Of a stretch of 64,000 nt of DNA, positions 35,180 through 43,317 are shown one piece after another. The DNA comes from Serratia quinivorans (GTDB lineage Bacteria; Pseudomonadota; Gammaproteobacteria; Enterobacterales; Enterobacteriaceae): the NCBI GenBank assembly GCA_900457075.1, contig UGYN01000002.1, forward strand, positions 744,001 to 808,000, given 5' to 3'. The position numbers were made by a program, and so were the translations under genes. Numbering within the stretch: the stretch's first letter is position 1; each line of letters begins with the position of its first letter. The notes beneath the pieces were generated by a model. The model saw only the letters and a list, made by a program, of their open reading frames with translations. It ran no database searches and was not told the origin of the DNA.

Positions 35180-35260
35180 AGGATGACAAGTATGTGCGAC
35201 ACAGCTCTCTTTTAGAGCCGATAATAGAAGAACCAGGCCACCAACCTGGTTCTTTTTTTA
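35180..35260 (+). ncRNA. Candidate ~80-nt small RNA with a possible 7-10 codon ORF
   Basis: A promoter and a strong intrinsic terminator enclose ~80 nt with no known gene. The interval holds a small ORF (MTSMCDTALF, 35183-35215; or from the second ATG at 35192 with AAGGA upstream). It could be a small RNA, a small-protein gene, or a terminated leader; I do not recognise it. The terminator also lies between ddlA and the binding-protein gene, so it could simply serve the latter. Confidence 0.4.
35229..35260 (+). terminator. Strong intrinsic terminator
   Basis: 9-bp stem AGAACCAGG/CCTGGTTCT with a 7-base loop and a run of T residues. Confidence 0.85.
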
Positions 35261-35267
35261 TGCCCGC

Positions 35268-36371
35268 TTACCGGTCAAACACCGAGCTGTTCAAAGCGCG
35301 ATCCTGCTGATGGCGTTCCATCGCCAGCTCAATCAGGCGAGTGATCAATTGGCTGTAGCTGACACCGCTGGCGGCCCACAGTTTGGGATACATGCTGATA
35401 TTGGTAAAGCCTGGCAGCGTGTTGATTTCGTTGATCACCACGTTGTTGTCCGGCGTCAGAAATACATCGACGCGCGCCAGCCCGAAACACTCCAGCGCCC
35501 GAAAGGCTTTTAGCGCCACGTCACGGATTTTATCGCTCACCTCCGGCTCAATCGCCGCCGGCACTATCACCTGAGCGCCCTGCTCATTGATGTATTTGGT
35601 GTCGTAGGAATAGAAGGCGTCACTCAGCACGATTTCGCCACACAGGCTGGCCTGGGGTTCGTCGTTGCCCAATACCGCGCATTCAATCTCACGGCCGACA
35701 ATCGCCGACTCCACCAGCACCTTATGATCGAAGCTGAACGCCAGCGCCACCGCAGCCTCAAAACCGGCGCGGTCCTGTACCTTGCTGACGCCTACCGAAG
35801 AGCCCTGGTTGGCCGGTTTAACAAACAGCGGCAGCCCCAGACGTTCGCTAAGCTGCTCAAAATCGAATTTGGCGCGATTGCTGCGGGTCAGCGTCACAAA
35901 CGGCGCTATCGCCAGCCCGGCATCACGCAGCAGGCGTTTGGTCACGTCTTTATCCATGCTGACCGCCGAACCCAACACGCCGGCACCGACGAACGGCAGA
36001 TTAGCCATTCGCAACAGCCCCTGCAGCGAACCGTCCTCACCCAATGTGCCGTGTACGATCGGGAATATCACATCCAACTGGCCCAGTGCGCCCTGGCTGC
36101 CCGACTCGATCAGCTGCTGTTTCTCCTGACCGGGGATCAGCGCCACATTTTTATTTGAGCGGTTCAGCGCGATCAGCGCCGGGTTTTCCGCATTCAGCAG
36201 GTAATTGGACGCATCGTTAATGTGCCATTGCCCCTGCTTGTCGATCCCCAGCAGCGTGACGTCAAACTTCTCTTTGTCGATTGCATCCACAATATTTTTT
36301 GCCGACTGCAGCGAAACTTCATGCTCCGCCGATTTACCGCCAAAGATCACCCCAACACGTAATTTGCTCAC
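35268..36371 (-). CDS. ddlA: D-alanine--D-alanine ligase A
   Basis: A 367-residue ATP-grasp ligase that makes the D-Ala-D-Ala dipeptide of peptidoglycan, the target site of vancomycin and D-cycloserine action. It opens [21 protein letters not shown]. The ATP-binding segments include [18 protein letters not shown], and the metal-binding end is [24 protein letters not shown]. The length fits DdlA rather than the shorter DdlB of the mur cluster. Single gene. Confidence 0.95.
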   Translation of the reverse strand: MSKLRVGVIFGGKSAEHEVSLQSAKNIVDAIDKEKFDVTLLGIDKQGQWHINDASNYLLNAENPALIALNRSNKNVALIPGQEKQQLIESGSQGALGQLDVIFPIVHGTLGEDGSLQGLLRMANLPFVGAGVLGSAVSMDKDVTKRLLRDAGLAIAPFVTLTRSNRAKFDFEQLSERLGLPLFVKPANQGSSVGVSKVQDRAGFEAAVALAFSFDHKVLVESAIVGREIECAVLGNDEPQASLCGEIVLSDAFYSYDTKYINEQGAQVIVPAAIEPEVSDKIRDVALKAFRALECFGLARVDVFLTPDNNVVINEINTLPGFTNISMYPKLWAASGVSYSQLITRLIELAMERHQQDRALNSSVFDR

Positions 36372-36502
36372 GCCCTAAATCCTTCTGAAAAATCAGTGCA
36401 AAAAAGTCGTTTATCACAATAAACGCATTGCCGGGCGGCGACAATCATTGTGACCAAGAATATTCCCATGCCACAGAAAGCAAAATTTGCAGCATCCAAA
36501 CC

Positions 36503-36519
36503 ATATACACTCTGTATAT
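36503..36519. promoter_or_regulatory. Palindromic operator before the ParD-like gene
   Basis: Perfect ATATACA-CTC-TGTATAT inverted repeat 22 bp upstream of the ParD-like start. RHH antitoxins usually bind such short AT-rich palindromes over their own promoter. Confidence 0.55.
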
Positions 36520-36540
36520 AAATCACTAATGGAACAGACG

Positions 36541-36744
36541 ATGGGCATTGTGAAAATTTCTGACGCGCTGCATGACGATCTGCGCCTCGCCAGCCTGACG
36601 ATGACGCGTTCGATCAACGCGCAGGCGGAATACTGGATCAAGATTGGTATGTTGGCGGAGTTCCATCCGGAACTGACCTATCCCCAACTGGTAAAAAAAA
36701 TGATGAAAGATAACGCGCTGACGTTGAAGGAGATTGTCGGGTGA
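36541..36744 (+). CDS. ParD-like antitoxin-family protein
   Basis: A 67-residue protein of the ParD-like family (PF11903-type). MGIVKISDALHDDLRLASLTMTRSINAQAEYWIKIG is an RHH-like strand-helix-helix, followed by a C-terminal LTYPQLVKKMM tail. It has no ParE/RelE toxin partner; its stop codon overlaps the GTG of a methionine aminopeptidase gene by 4 bp. The start at 36541 has GGAA ten bases upstream; an in-frame ATG at 36529 is possible. It probably represses its own operon through the palindrome at 36503. Confidence 0.75.
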   Translation: MGIVKISDALHDDLRLASLTMTRSINAQAEYWIKIGMLAEFHPELTYPQLVKKMMKDNALTLKEIVG

Positions 36745-37535
36745 AAGAGATTGTGATCAAAACGCCGGAACAGATTGCCAAAATGCGTCACTCTGGCGCC
36801 CTGCTGGCGCAGGTGTTTGCTATGCTCGATCAGGTGATTGTCGAGGGCATCTCCACTATGGAGATCAACGACCGCGCCGAGGCCTTTATTGTCAATGAGC
36901 TGAAATCGCGCCCGGCCAGCAAAGGGCAGTACGATTTTCCTTATGTGCTCAATACGTCGATCGACGACGTTATCTGCCACGGCATTCCGTCGGTCAGCAA
37001 AATCTTGCGTTCCGGCATGATTGTTAACGTCGATATTACGCTGGAAAACGACGGCTACATTGCCGACTCCAGCAAGATGTACTGCATCGGCCAGACCACG
37101 CCGGTCGCCAAACGCCTGGTGAACAACGTGTATGAGTCGTTGTGGCAAGGCATCCGGGCAGTAAAACCGGGGGCGACGCTGGGTGATATCGGCCATGCAA
37201 TTCAGCAGCACGCCGAACAGGCCGGCTACAGTATTGTGCGTGAGTACTGCGGTCACGGTATCGGCCGGGATATGCACGAAGAGCCGGCGGTGCTGCACTT
37301 TGGCCAACCGGGAACCGGTATGGTGTTGCAGGAAGGCATGGTGTTTACCATCGAACCGATGATTAACCAGGGCGACCACCGGATTAAACAGAAGAAAGAC
37401 GGTTGGACGGTGGTAACGCGCGACAAGAAACTTTCGGCCCAATGGGAACACACCGTGGCAGTCACCGCCGACGGCGTGGAGATCCTGACGCTGCGGGACG
37501 AAGAACGCCAGGCCGGTTTTGCAGAGCGTTATTAA
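36741..37535 (+). CDS. map: Type I methionine aminopeptidase, ParD-linked copy
   Basis: A 264-residue MetAP type Ia. It removes the initiator Met from nascent proteins. The metal ligands are visible: Asp in NVDITLENDGY, Asp in IADSSKM, His in CGHGIGRDMHEEP, Glu in MVFTIEPM and Glu in QWEHTVAVT. The GTG start is preceded by AAGGAG and is coupled to the ParD-like gene. The housekeeping map normally lies next to rpsB/tsf, so this is probably a second, accessory enzyme. Confidence 0.9.
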   Translation: MKEIVIKTPEQIAKMRHSGALLAQVFAMLDQVIVEGISTMEINDRAEAFIVNELKSRPASKGQYDFPYVLNTSIDDVICHGIPSVSKILRSGMIVNVDITLENDGYIADSSKMYCIGQTTPVAKRLVNNVYESLWQGIRAVKPGATLGDIGHAIQQHAEQAGYSIVREYCGHGIGRDMHEEPAVLHFGQPGTGMVLQEGMVFTIEPMINQGDHRIKQKKDGWTVVTRDKKLSAQWEHTVAVTADGVEILTLRDEERQAGFAERY

Positions 37536-37543
37536 GCCACCAG

Positions 37544-37567
37544 GCTAGCAACCTAATAAGTTAGTAA
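37544..37567. repeat. Partition-type repeat word after map
   Basis: GCTAGCAACCTAATAAGTTA resembles the words around the parA cassette 12 kb away (24718-24757 and 25833-25857). It may be a dispersed copy or chance AT-rich similarity. Confidence 0.35.
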
Positions 37568-37575
37568 TTCAATTC

Positions 37576-37700
37576 ATACCCTATAGCTTTCAAGTTGTAG
37601 CTAGGCGGCCAACTCGCTCATCCCCAGGCGCTTACTCGAGTAAGTAACTGGGGTGAGCGAGTGCAGATAACAACGCTGCAGCTTGAAAGATGACGGGTAT
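37576..37700. repeat. 125-bp palindromic intergenic repeat (MITE-like)
   Basis: The ends ATACCCTATAGCTTTCAAG and CTTGAAAGATGACGGGTAT form an imperfect inverted repeat. Inside, AACTCGCTCATCCCCA pairs with TGGGGTGAGCGAGT around an apex palindrome CTTACTCGAGTAAG, so the whole unit can fold as one long hairpin. Similar ATACCC...CTTTCAAG palindromes are a recognised class of dispersed repeats in Yersinia and Serratia genomes (from memory). One arm recurs at 19595. Confidence 0.65.
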
Positions 37701-37718
37701 ATTCGAAGGGAGATCGGC

Positions 37719-39419
37719 ATGACGCAGTCCAACCAAGCATTTCTCAATCAGTTGAAAAGCATCGTCGGCGGCCCACAGTTGCTGACCGGCGAACGCAGCA
37801 CCGAACGCTACCGCAAAGGCTTCCGCTCCGGCGTTGGCCAGGCACTGGCGGTGGTGTTTCCGACCAGCCTGTTGCAGCTCTGGCAACTGCTGGAGGCCTG
37901 CGTCGCTGCTGACAAAATTGTCATCATGCAGGCGGCCAACACCGGCCTGACCGAAGGCTCAACCCCCAGCGGCAACGACTATGACCGCGATGTCGTCATT
38001 ATCAGCACCCTGCGCCTCAACCACGTGCAGGTGCTGGATAACGGTAAACAGGTGGTCGGTTTCCCCGGCAGCACCCTCAATCAGCTGGAAAAATTGCTCA
38101 AACCTTATGGCCGCGAGCCGCATTCGGTAATCGGTTCCTCCTGTATCGGTGCGTCGGTGATCGGTGGCGTGTGTAATAACTCCGGCGGTTCGCTGGTCAA
38201 GCGCGGCCCGGCCTACACCGAGATGGCACTGTACGCCCAGTTGGGGGAAGACGGCCAACTGCGGCTGGTAAACCATTTGGGGATTAACCTCGGCGATACA
38301 CCGGAGGAGATCCTCACTCGCTTAGAGAAAGGCGATTACCGGCCGGAGGATGTCGAGCACGGCGAACTGCGTGCTTCCGATAACGAATATGCCAGCCGGG
38401 TGCGCGACGTCGATGCCGATACGCCTTCCCGGTTTAATGCCGACAAGCGCCGCCTGTACGAGGCCTCCGGCTGTGCCGGCAAGCTGGCGGTGTTTGCGGT
38501 ACGGTTGGACACCTTCGAGAAAGAAGGCAAGGAACAGGTATTTTATATCGGTACCAACGATACCGCCGTGTTGACCGAACTGCGCCGCCATATGCTGAGC
38601 CAGTTCGACAACCTGCCGGTGGCCGGCGAGTATATGCACCGGGATATTTTTGATATTGCCGAAGTGTACGGCAAAGATACCTTTATGATGATCGACAAGC
38701 TCGGCACCGACCAGATGCCAAGCTTCTTCACCCTGAAAGGCCGTATGGATGCCAGCCTTAACAAACTGCCATTACTGCCGCACAACCTGACCGACCGGCT
38801 GATGCAAGGCCTGAGCCATCTGGCCCCCAGCCACCTGCCGAAACGGATGAAAGACTACCGCGAACGCTTTGAACATCACCTGCTGCTGAAAATGGCCGGT
38901 CAGGGCGTTGAAGAAGCGCAGCAGTACCTGAAACAGTACTTTGCCCAAGCCGATGGCGAGTTCTTCACCTGCACCCCGGACGAGGGCAAGAAAGCCTTCC
39001 TGCACCGCTTTGCCGCCGCCGGTGCCGCCGTGCGTTACCATGCGGTGCATGCCGACAAGGTAGAAGATATTCTGGCGCTGGATATCGCGTTGCGCCGTAA
39101 CGACACCGACTGGTTCGAAACCCTGCCGCCGGAAATCGACAGCCAACTGGTGCACAAGCTGTATTACGGCCACTTTATGTGCCACGTATTCCATCAGGAT
39201 TATGTGGTGAAAAAAGGCGTCGACAGCCACGCATTGAAAGAGAAAATGCTGGCGATCCTCGACCAGCGCGGCGCGGAGTACCCGGCGGAACATAACGTCG
39301 GCCACCTGTACCCGGCCAAGCCCGATCTGCAGGCGTTCTACCGCAGCGCCGACCCGACCAACAGCTTTAATCCGGGCCTGGGCAAAACCAGCAAGCGGAA
39401 AAACTGGGCCGACAATTAA
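37719..39419 (+). CDS. dld: Quinone-dependent D-lactate dehydrogenase
   Basis: A 566-residue FAD enzyme, close to the 571 of E. coli Dld. It oxidises D-lactate to pyruvate and passes electrons to membrane quinones. The FAD-binding segment has MQAANTGLTEGSTPSGNDYDRDVVII (two blocks), VVGFPGSTLNQLEKLL, and SSCIGASVIGGVCNNSGGSLVKRGP. The C-terminal part includes the membrane-associated capping region and ends NSFNPGLGKTSKRKNW. GGGAG precedes the start. It is a neighbour of yohC, as in E. coli. Confidence 0.95.
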   Translation: MTQSNQAFLNQLKSIVGGPQLLTGERSTERYRKGFRSGVGQALAVVFPTSLLQLWQLLEACVAADKIVIMQAANTGLTEGSTPSGNDYDRDVVIISTLRLNHVQVLDNGKQVVGFPGSTLNQLEKLLKPYGREPHSVIGSSCIGASVIGGVCNNSGGSLVKRGPAYTEMALYAQLGEDGQLRLVNHLGINLGDTPEEILTRLEKGDYRPEDVEHGELRASDNEYASRVRDVDADTPSRFNADKRRLYEASGCAGKLAVFAVRLDTFEKEGKEQVFYIGTNDTAVLTELRRHMLSQFDNLPVAGEYMHRDIFDIAEVYGKDTFMMIDKLGTDQMPSFFTLKGRMDASLNKLPLLPHNLTDRLMQGLSHLAPSHLPKRMKDYRERFEHHLLLKMAGQGVEEAQQYLKQYFAQADGEFFTCTPDEGKKAFLHRFAAAGAAVRYHAVHADKVEDILALDIALRRNDTDWFETLPPEIDSQLVHKLYYGHFMCHVFHQDYVVKKGVDSHALKEKMLAILDQRGAEYPAEHNVGHLYPAKPDLQAFYRSADPTNSFNPGLGKTSKRKNWADN

Positions 39420-39432
39420 CTTCGTCAGGCCT

Positions 39433-39472
39433 AAAAAGCAAAAGCCCCCCACGCCAGAGCGGCGTGAGGGGC
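39433..39472 (-). terminator. Terminator between dld and yohC
   Basis: GC-rich hairpin GCCCC-CACGCC/GGCGTG-GGGGC. On the minus strand it is followed by TTTTGCTTTTT, so it best serves yohC; the hairpin may also act on dld transcripts. Confidence 0.7.
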
Positions 39473-39488
39473 AATATCAAAACAGAGT

Positions 39489-40079
39489 TTAGAATAACCA
39501 GGAACCATACCCCCACAGCAATACCGTTACCCCCAGCAGCAGCTCAAGCAGCAAGATGCCAATGGCAAAGGTAGAGCTGGAGAAGATAAACCCTTCTTTA
39601 CTGTCGATATTCAGGAAGTGCGGGATACCCAGATTCAGCAGATAGCCCGAATAGCACAGGCCAATCACGCCGACAAACAGGCACAGCCACACGACGGGAT
39701 ACAGCGCCACGATACCGCTAAGGAACATTGGGGTAGCAATATAGCCGGCAAACACCATGCAGCGATGCAGACTCGGACGCACTTCATAACGCCGTGCCAT
39801 CCAGTGGATCACTTTCCCCATGATCGCCACACCCGCCAACATCAGCAGGTAGAAAGCCACCGCGGTATAAGATGCGGTGAACATGTCGAGCCGGATAGCC
39901 TGTCCTTCGCCGGAGAGCCAGCCCAGTTGGGTGGTACCGATAAAGGCGCAGACAACCGGTATCAACGCCAGCAGCAGTACATGATGGGTGTAAAGGTGCG
40001 AGACGCTTTCATTCTCGCTTTTGATCTGTTCGAACTCGGTGCTTGGATGCGCCAGAAGTCCCCAAACATGACTAACCAT
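39489..40079 (-). CDS. yohC: YohC, YIP1-family inner-membrane protein
   Basis: A 196-residue membrane protein with five hydrophobic segments, matching E. coli YohC (SHVWGLLAHPSTEFEQIK start; YIATPMFLSGIVALYPVVW in the middle). The Yip1-type fold is known from membrane-traffic proteins in eukaryotes; the bacterial role is unknown. GGAGGTGTC gives it a strong ribosome binding site. A structured leader of ~110 nt lies upstream. Confidence 0.9.
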   Translation of the reverse strand: MVSHVWGLLAHPSTEFEQIKSENESVSHLYTHHVLLLALIPVVCAFIGTTQLGWLSGEGQAIRLDMFTASYTAVAFYLLMLAGVAIMGKVIHWMARRYEVRPSLHRCMVFAGYIATPMFLSGIVALYPVVWLCLFVGVIGLCYSGYLLNLGIPHFLNIDSKEGFIFSSSTFAIGILLLELLLGVTVLLWGYGSWLF

Positions 40080-40194
40080 GAGACACCTCCTCCATCGCCG
40101 TAGGTCGCGCTCGGCGAACGAATTTACCCCTCTGACGGATTGCTACCCGTACGAGGATTGCGGCCACGGGGCTCTCTCCCCTGTACTAATTATA
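40080..40194 (-). promoter_or_regulatory. Structured 5' leader of yohC
   Basis: On the minus strand a TATAAT (40189-40194) is followed by ~110 nt able to form three hairpins: GGGGAGAGAGCCCC; a longer stem CCTC..ACGG/CCGT..GAGG; and CGCCG/CGGCG just before the GGAGG site. This may be a translational control leader. It does not match a riboswitch I can name with confidence. Confidence 0.35.
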
Positions 40195-40283
40195 GTCTTT
40201 CGCTGAAAAAACGTTCGGAAAGCACAGACGTGGCGACGGTTTGTTTTATAATTCCCCCCTGCGTCACCGCCGTGAGGAATGTC

Positions 40284-40754
40284 ATGTCATCCGCCATTCG
40301 TGTTCTTCAGGCCGGTATTGTCGATGTCGATGCCGGTCAAAATGTCACCCTGGTCCAGCCCTGCAATCTGTATGGCTGCCGACTCGGCGATGGGGTGTTC
40401 GTCGGGCCCTTTGTCGAGATCCAAAAAAACGTCAGCATTGGCGCCCGCAGCAAAATTCAGTCACACAGTTTTATCTGTGAATATGTCACTATTGGCGCGG
40501 ACTGCTTTATCGGCCACAACGTCACCTTTGCCAACGATCTGTTTAAAGATGGCGCGCCCAATGCCGATGCCAGCAGTTGGGGCCGCACGCAAATTGGCGA
40601 TGGTGTTTCCATCGGCTCCGGCGCCACGGTGCTGGCGGTGGAAATTTGCAGCGGTGCGGTGATCGGTGCCGGTTCGGTGGTCACCAAAAATATCACCCGT
40701 AAAGGGATCTATGCCGGTAACCCGGCGCGTTTGCTGAGGGAGCTTGCACCATGA
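40284..40754 (+). CDS. Left-handed beta-helix acetyltransferase (WxcM/FdtC-like)
   Basis: A 156-residue hexapeptide-repeat acyltransferase. Repeats run from ~20 to 145 (VTLVQPCNLYGCRLGDGVFVG, IGARSKIQSHSFICEYVTIGADCFIGHNVTFANDLF, then ATVLAVEICSGAVIGAGSVVTKNI) and it ends GIYAGNPARLLREL. The family O- or N-acetylates nucleotide sugars. No sugar-nucleotide genes are adjacent. The start at 40284 follows GAGGAATGTC. It is coupled by a 4-bp overlap to the next acetyltransferase gene. Confidence 0.82.
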   Translation: MSSAIRVLQAGIVDVDAGQNVTLVQPCNLYGCRLGDGVFVGPFVEIQKNVSIGARSKIQSHSFICEYVTIGADCFIGHNVTFANDLFKDGAPNADASSWGRTQIGDGVSIGSGATVLAVEICSGAVIGAGSVVTKNITRKGIYAGNPARLLRELAP

Positions 40755-41293
40755 GCCAGGCGATCCAAATTGCCCCGGTCAGCCGTTTACCCGACGGCTA
40801 CCTGACCAGTTGCGACTTTAGCTTTCACATCGCCCACTACGCCCAGCCGGTTTTTGATGCGCCGGTCGACAGTTGGCCATTGCTGCCGGTTACCCCCTTT
40901 CGCAAGAACTACCCGCTGGCCCCGTTCGTCAACGATGAAAGCGACACCTTTCTGGCCCGTTATCGCGGCGAGCCGGTCGGCCATATCACACTAAGCAATA
41001 ACTGGAACGGCTATGCGCTGATTGAAGAAATCGTGGTCAGCGCCCACGTGCGCCGCCTGGGGGTTGCCAGCGCATTGCTGGAAACCGCCCGGCACTGGGC
41101 GCAACGCCACGAAACCGCCGGGCTGATGCTGGAAACGCAAAACACCAATCTGCCCGCCTGCCACTGTTATCAGCACTTTGGTTTTATCCTTGGCGGCATC
41201 GACCACCTGCTGTATCGCGCCCAACCGGACATCGCCGATCACGAAATCGCCCTGTTCTGGTACCTGCCGTTCAACAGTGAAATCGGTTATTAA
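40751..41293 (+). CDS. GNAT acetyltransferase, streptothricin-acetyltransferase-like
   Basis: A 180-residue GNAT protein. The CoA motif is IEEIVVSAHVRRLGVASALLE; then come LMLETQNTNLPACHCYQHFGFILGGIDHLLY and the ending DHEIALFWYL. The combination MLETQN...ACxxYxxxGF...GGxDxLLY and EIALFWY is characteristic of streptothricin/nourseothricin acetyltransferases. Whether this copy gives resistance is untested; it may act on a native amine. It starts within the preceding acyltransferase gene's stop region. Confidence 0.78.
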   Translation: MSQAIQIAPVSRLPDGYLTSCDFSFHIAHYAQPVFDAPVDSWPLLPVTPFRKNYPLAPFVNDESDTFLARYRGEPVGHITLSNNWNGYALIEEIVVSAHVRRLGVASALLETARHWAQRHETAGLMLETQNTNLPACHCYQHFGFILGGIDHLLYRAQPDIADHEIALFWYLPFNSEIGY

Positions 41294-41398
41294 GTGTTAA
41301 CCGAACGTTGAGGCTATGTTTAAGCATTGCCCCTCCAGGCGATAGTGAGAGCTGTTATCATTTTCGCCACCACGTGCCAAAACCATCGGGAGGGGAAA

Positions 41399-42237
41399 AT
41401 GTACAAGGTTGTTTCATTGATATTGGCTATTGCGCTCAGCGGCTGTGCAGATAAAATTCCCGTTGGGCAAACGCCTGAAGCCATTATTACCCCACCCGCA
41501 GATCTCAAGGCCAGCATGGATAACCAGACGTTAAACAAACTCAATCAACTTCTCGCCCTGCGTGCCGCCGCGCCAACAGAGCAGCAGCAGGATAGCGGCC
41601 AGATGATCGATCTGCTGTCCCGCCCCTTCCTCGGTACGCCTTATGTGGCCAACATGCTGATTGGCTCGCAGAATACACCGGAAAAACTGGTGATCGACTT
41701 CCGTGGTTTGGACTGTTTTACCTATATCGATTACGTCGATGCCCTGCGCCAGGCGAGCAGCCAGGCAGATTTTGTCCAGCGGCTGACCCATATCCGTTAT
41801 GCCAGTGGCGAAATCAGCTTCCTGCAACGCAAGCATTTCTTTAGCGATTGGTCACACCAGGCCAAAACCAACGTCACGGATATCACCGCCACACTCAGCC
41901 CGCATACCGTAACGCTGGTGAAAAACCTGAACCAAAAGTCAGACGGCAGCAGCTATCTGCCGGGGGCTGAAAAAACGTTCAGCGCAGTATCACCTACCTG
42001 CCCAGCGATTTTATTGACGACAAGGTGCTGGCCCAGTTGCACACCGGCGATTACATCGGCATTTATACCCATTTGGCCGGGCTGGACGTCACCCATACCG
42101 GCATCTATATCATGACCGAAAACGGCCCGGTGCTGCGTAACGCTTCTTCACGCAAAGAAAATATGCAGGTGGTGGACTCGCCCTTTATGGATTACGTGCT
42201 GGCCACGCCGGGCATCGTGGTATTTCGCGCCAAATAA
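41399..42237 (+). pseudogene. DUF1460 lipoprotein (amidase-like), one frameshift
   Basis: An exported lipoprotein (lipobox LSGC, Cys16) of the DUF1460 family, which has an NlpC/P60-like cysteine hydrolase fold and is thought to act on cell-wall peptides. The putative catalytic Cys lies in FRGLDCFTYIDYVDALR and the His region in GLDVTHTGIYIM. The first frame is conserved to YLPGAEK, and then the frame changes: VQRSITYLPSDFIDDKVLAQ continues in another frame to 42237. Adding one A to the run at 41970-41975 restores 279 residues. Homopolymer sequencing error is likely. Confidence 0.8.
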
Positions 42238-42371
42238 TAAGGGTGCGCTAAAACTTCCTGTTATTAGTTAGAAGCCTTTGTGCTGAGCAGGGGTTTGACT
42301 TCCCCACGGGTTCAGGCTTAGCTAGCAGCACAAAACCAACTGATTTCATTGTTTTTTTCAGGGAGAAGTCG

Positions 42372-43184
42372 ATGTCCAAAAACTGGCGTTATACCCCACT
42401 GCTGGCGGCCTTCGCCGCCGTACTGGCGCTACAAGGCTGCGACCAAAAAACCGATCAGAATCATATCAAGGTCGGGGTCATCAATGGTGCAGAGCAAGAC
42501 GTGGCGGAGGTGGCCAAACAGGTGGCCAAAGAGAAGTACGGTCTGGAGGTTGAACTGGTCGGTTTCAGCGGTTCGCTGCTGCCCAACGACGCCACCGACA
42601 AAGGCGAACTGGACGCCAACGTCTTCCAGCACCGGCCGTTCCTCGAACAGCAGAATAAAGATCACGGCTACAAGCTGGTGGCCGTGGGCAATACCTTCGT
42701 ATTCCCGATGGCCGGCTATTCGAAAAAAATCAAATCACTGAAAGAACTGCAGGACGGTGCGGTGATTGCCATCCCGCTGGATCCCACCAACCTCGGCCGC
42801 GCACTGCTGCTGCTGGAGAAAACCGGCCTGATCACGCTGAAACCGGGCAAAGGGCTGCTGCCAACCTCGCTGGATATCAGCGCCAACCCGCATAACTACA
42901 AGATTATGGAACTGGAGGGCGCACAGCTGCCGCAGGTGCTCGATGACCCTAAAGTCACCATCGCCGTCATCAGCACCACTTACATCAACCAGACCGGTCT
43001 GACGCCAACCAAAGACGGCATCTTTATCGAAGACAAGAATTCGCCGTACACCAACATCATCGTGACGCGTGAAGACAACAAGGATGCGCCGAACGTGCAA
43101 AACTTCATCAAGGCCTACGAGTCGGATGAAGTGGCCAAGGCCGCCGAGAAAATCTTTAATGGCGGCGCGGTAAAAGGCTGGTAA
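42372..43184 (+). CDS. nlpA: MetQ/NlpA-family lipoprotein
   Basis: A 270-residue lipoprotein (lipobox LQGC, Cys23) with the NlpA/MetQ binding fold. Blocks HIKVGVINGAEQDVAEVAKQVAKEKYGL (two blocks), DANVFQHRPFLEQ and EKIFNGGAVKGW match NlpA over the whole length. It binds methionine-like ligands at the inner membrane and can supply MetNI. It stands alone, well away from the metNIQ-like operon at 7.7 kb, which carries a differently processed binding protein. Confidence 0.9.
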   Translation: MSKNWRYTPLLAAFAAVLALQGCDQKTDQNHIKVGVINGAEQDVAEVAKQVAKEKYGLEVELVGFSGSLLPNDATDKGELDANVFQHRPFLEQQNKDHGYKLVAVGNTFVFPMAGYSKKIKSLKELQDGAVIAIPLDPTNLGRALLLLEKTGLITLKPGKGLLPTSLDISANPHNYKIMELEGAQLPQVLDDPKVTIAVISTTYINQTGLTPTKDGIFIEDKNSPYTNIIVTREDNKDAPNVQNFIKAYESDEVAKAAEKIFNGGAVKGW

Positions 43185-43256
43185 TCAATCCATTGATTTC
43201 AATTGCGGGTTCTATTAATGGAGCCCGTAACTTTCCCCGAAAATATCCTCCCCCTA

Positions 43257-43287
43257 TTGACCCTCACGCCACGTCAGGCTTTAGTAT
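43257..43287 (+). promoter_or_regulatory. MerR-type promoter with 19-bp spacer and internal palindrome
   Basis: TTGACC (43257-43262), 19 bp, TAGTAT (43282-43287). The spacer holds CCTCACG-CCA-CGTCAGG (43262-43278), a palindrome with one mismatch. An over-long spacer with a central dyad is the defining layout of MerR-activated promoters; here it lies ~30 bp before the merR gene itself. Confidence 0.75.
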
Positions 43288-43317
43288 TCCTGCACGCACA
43301 AGGGAGGAGTACACCAC

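Noticed and set aside
36541..36744. Classical ParDE toxin-antitoxin module
   Set aside because: No ParE/RelE-type toxin gene is adjacent; the coupled partner is a methionine aminopeptidase.
40080..40194. yybP-ykoY (manganese) riboswitch before yohC
   Set aside because: GGGGAG and CCGTCA words are present, but the conserved loops and their order do not match well enough; kept only as an unnamed structured leader.
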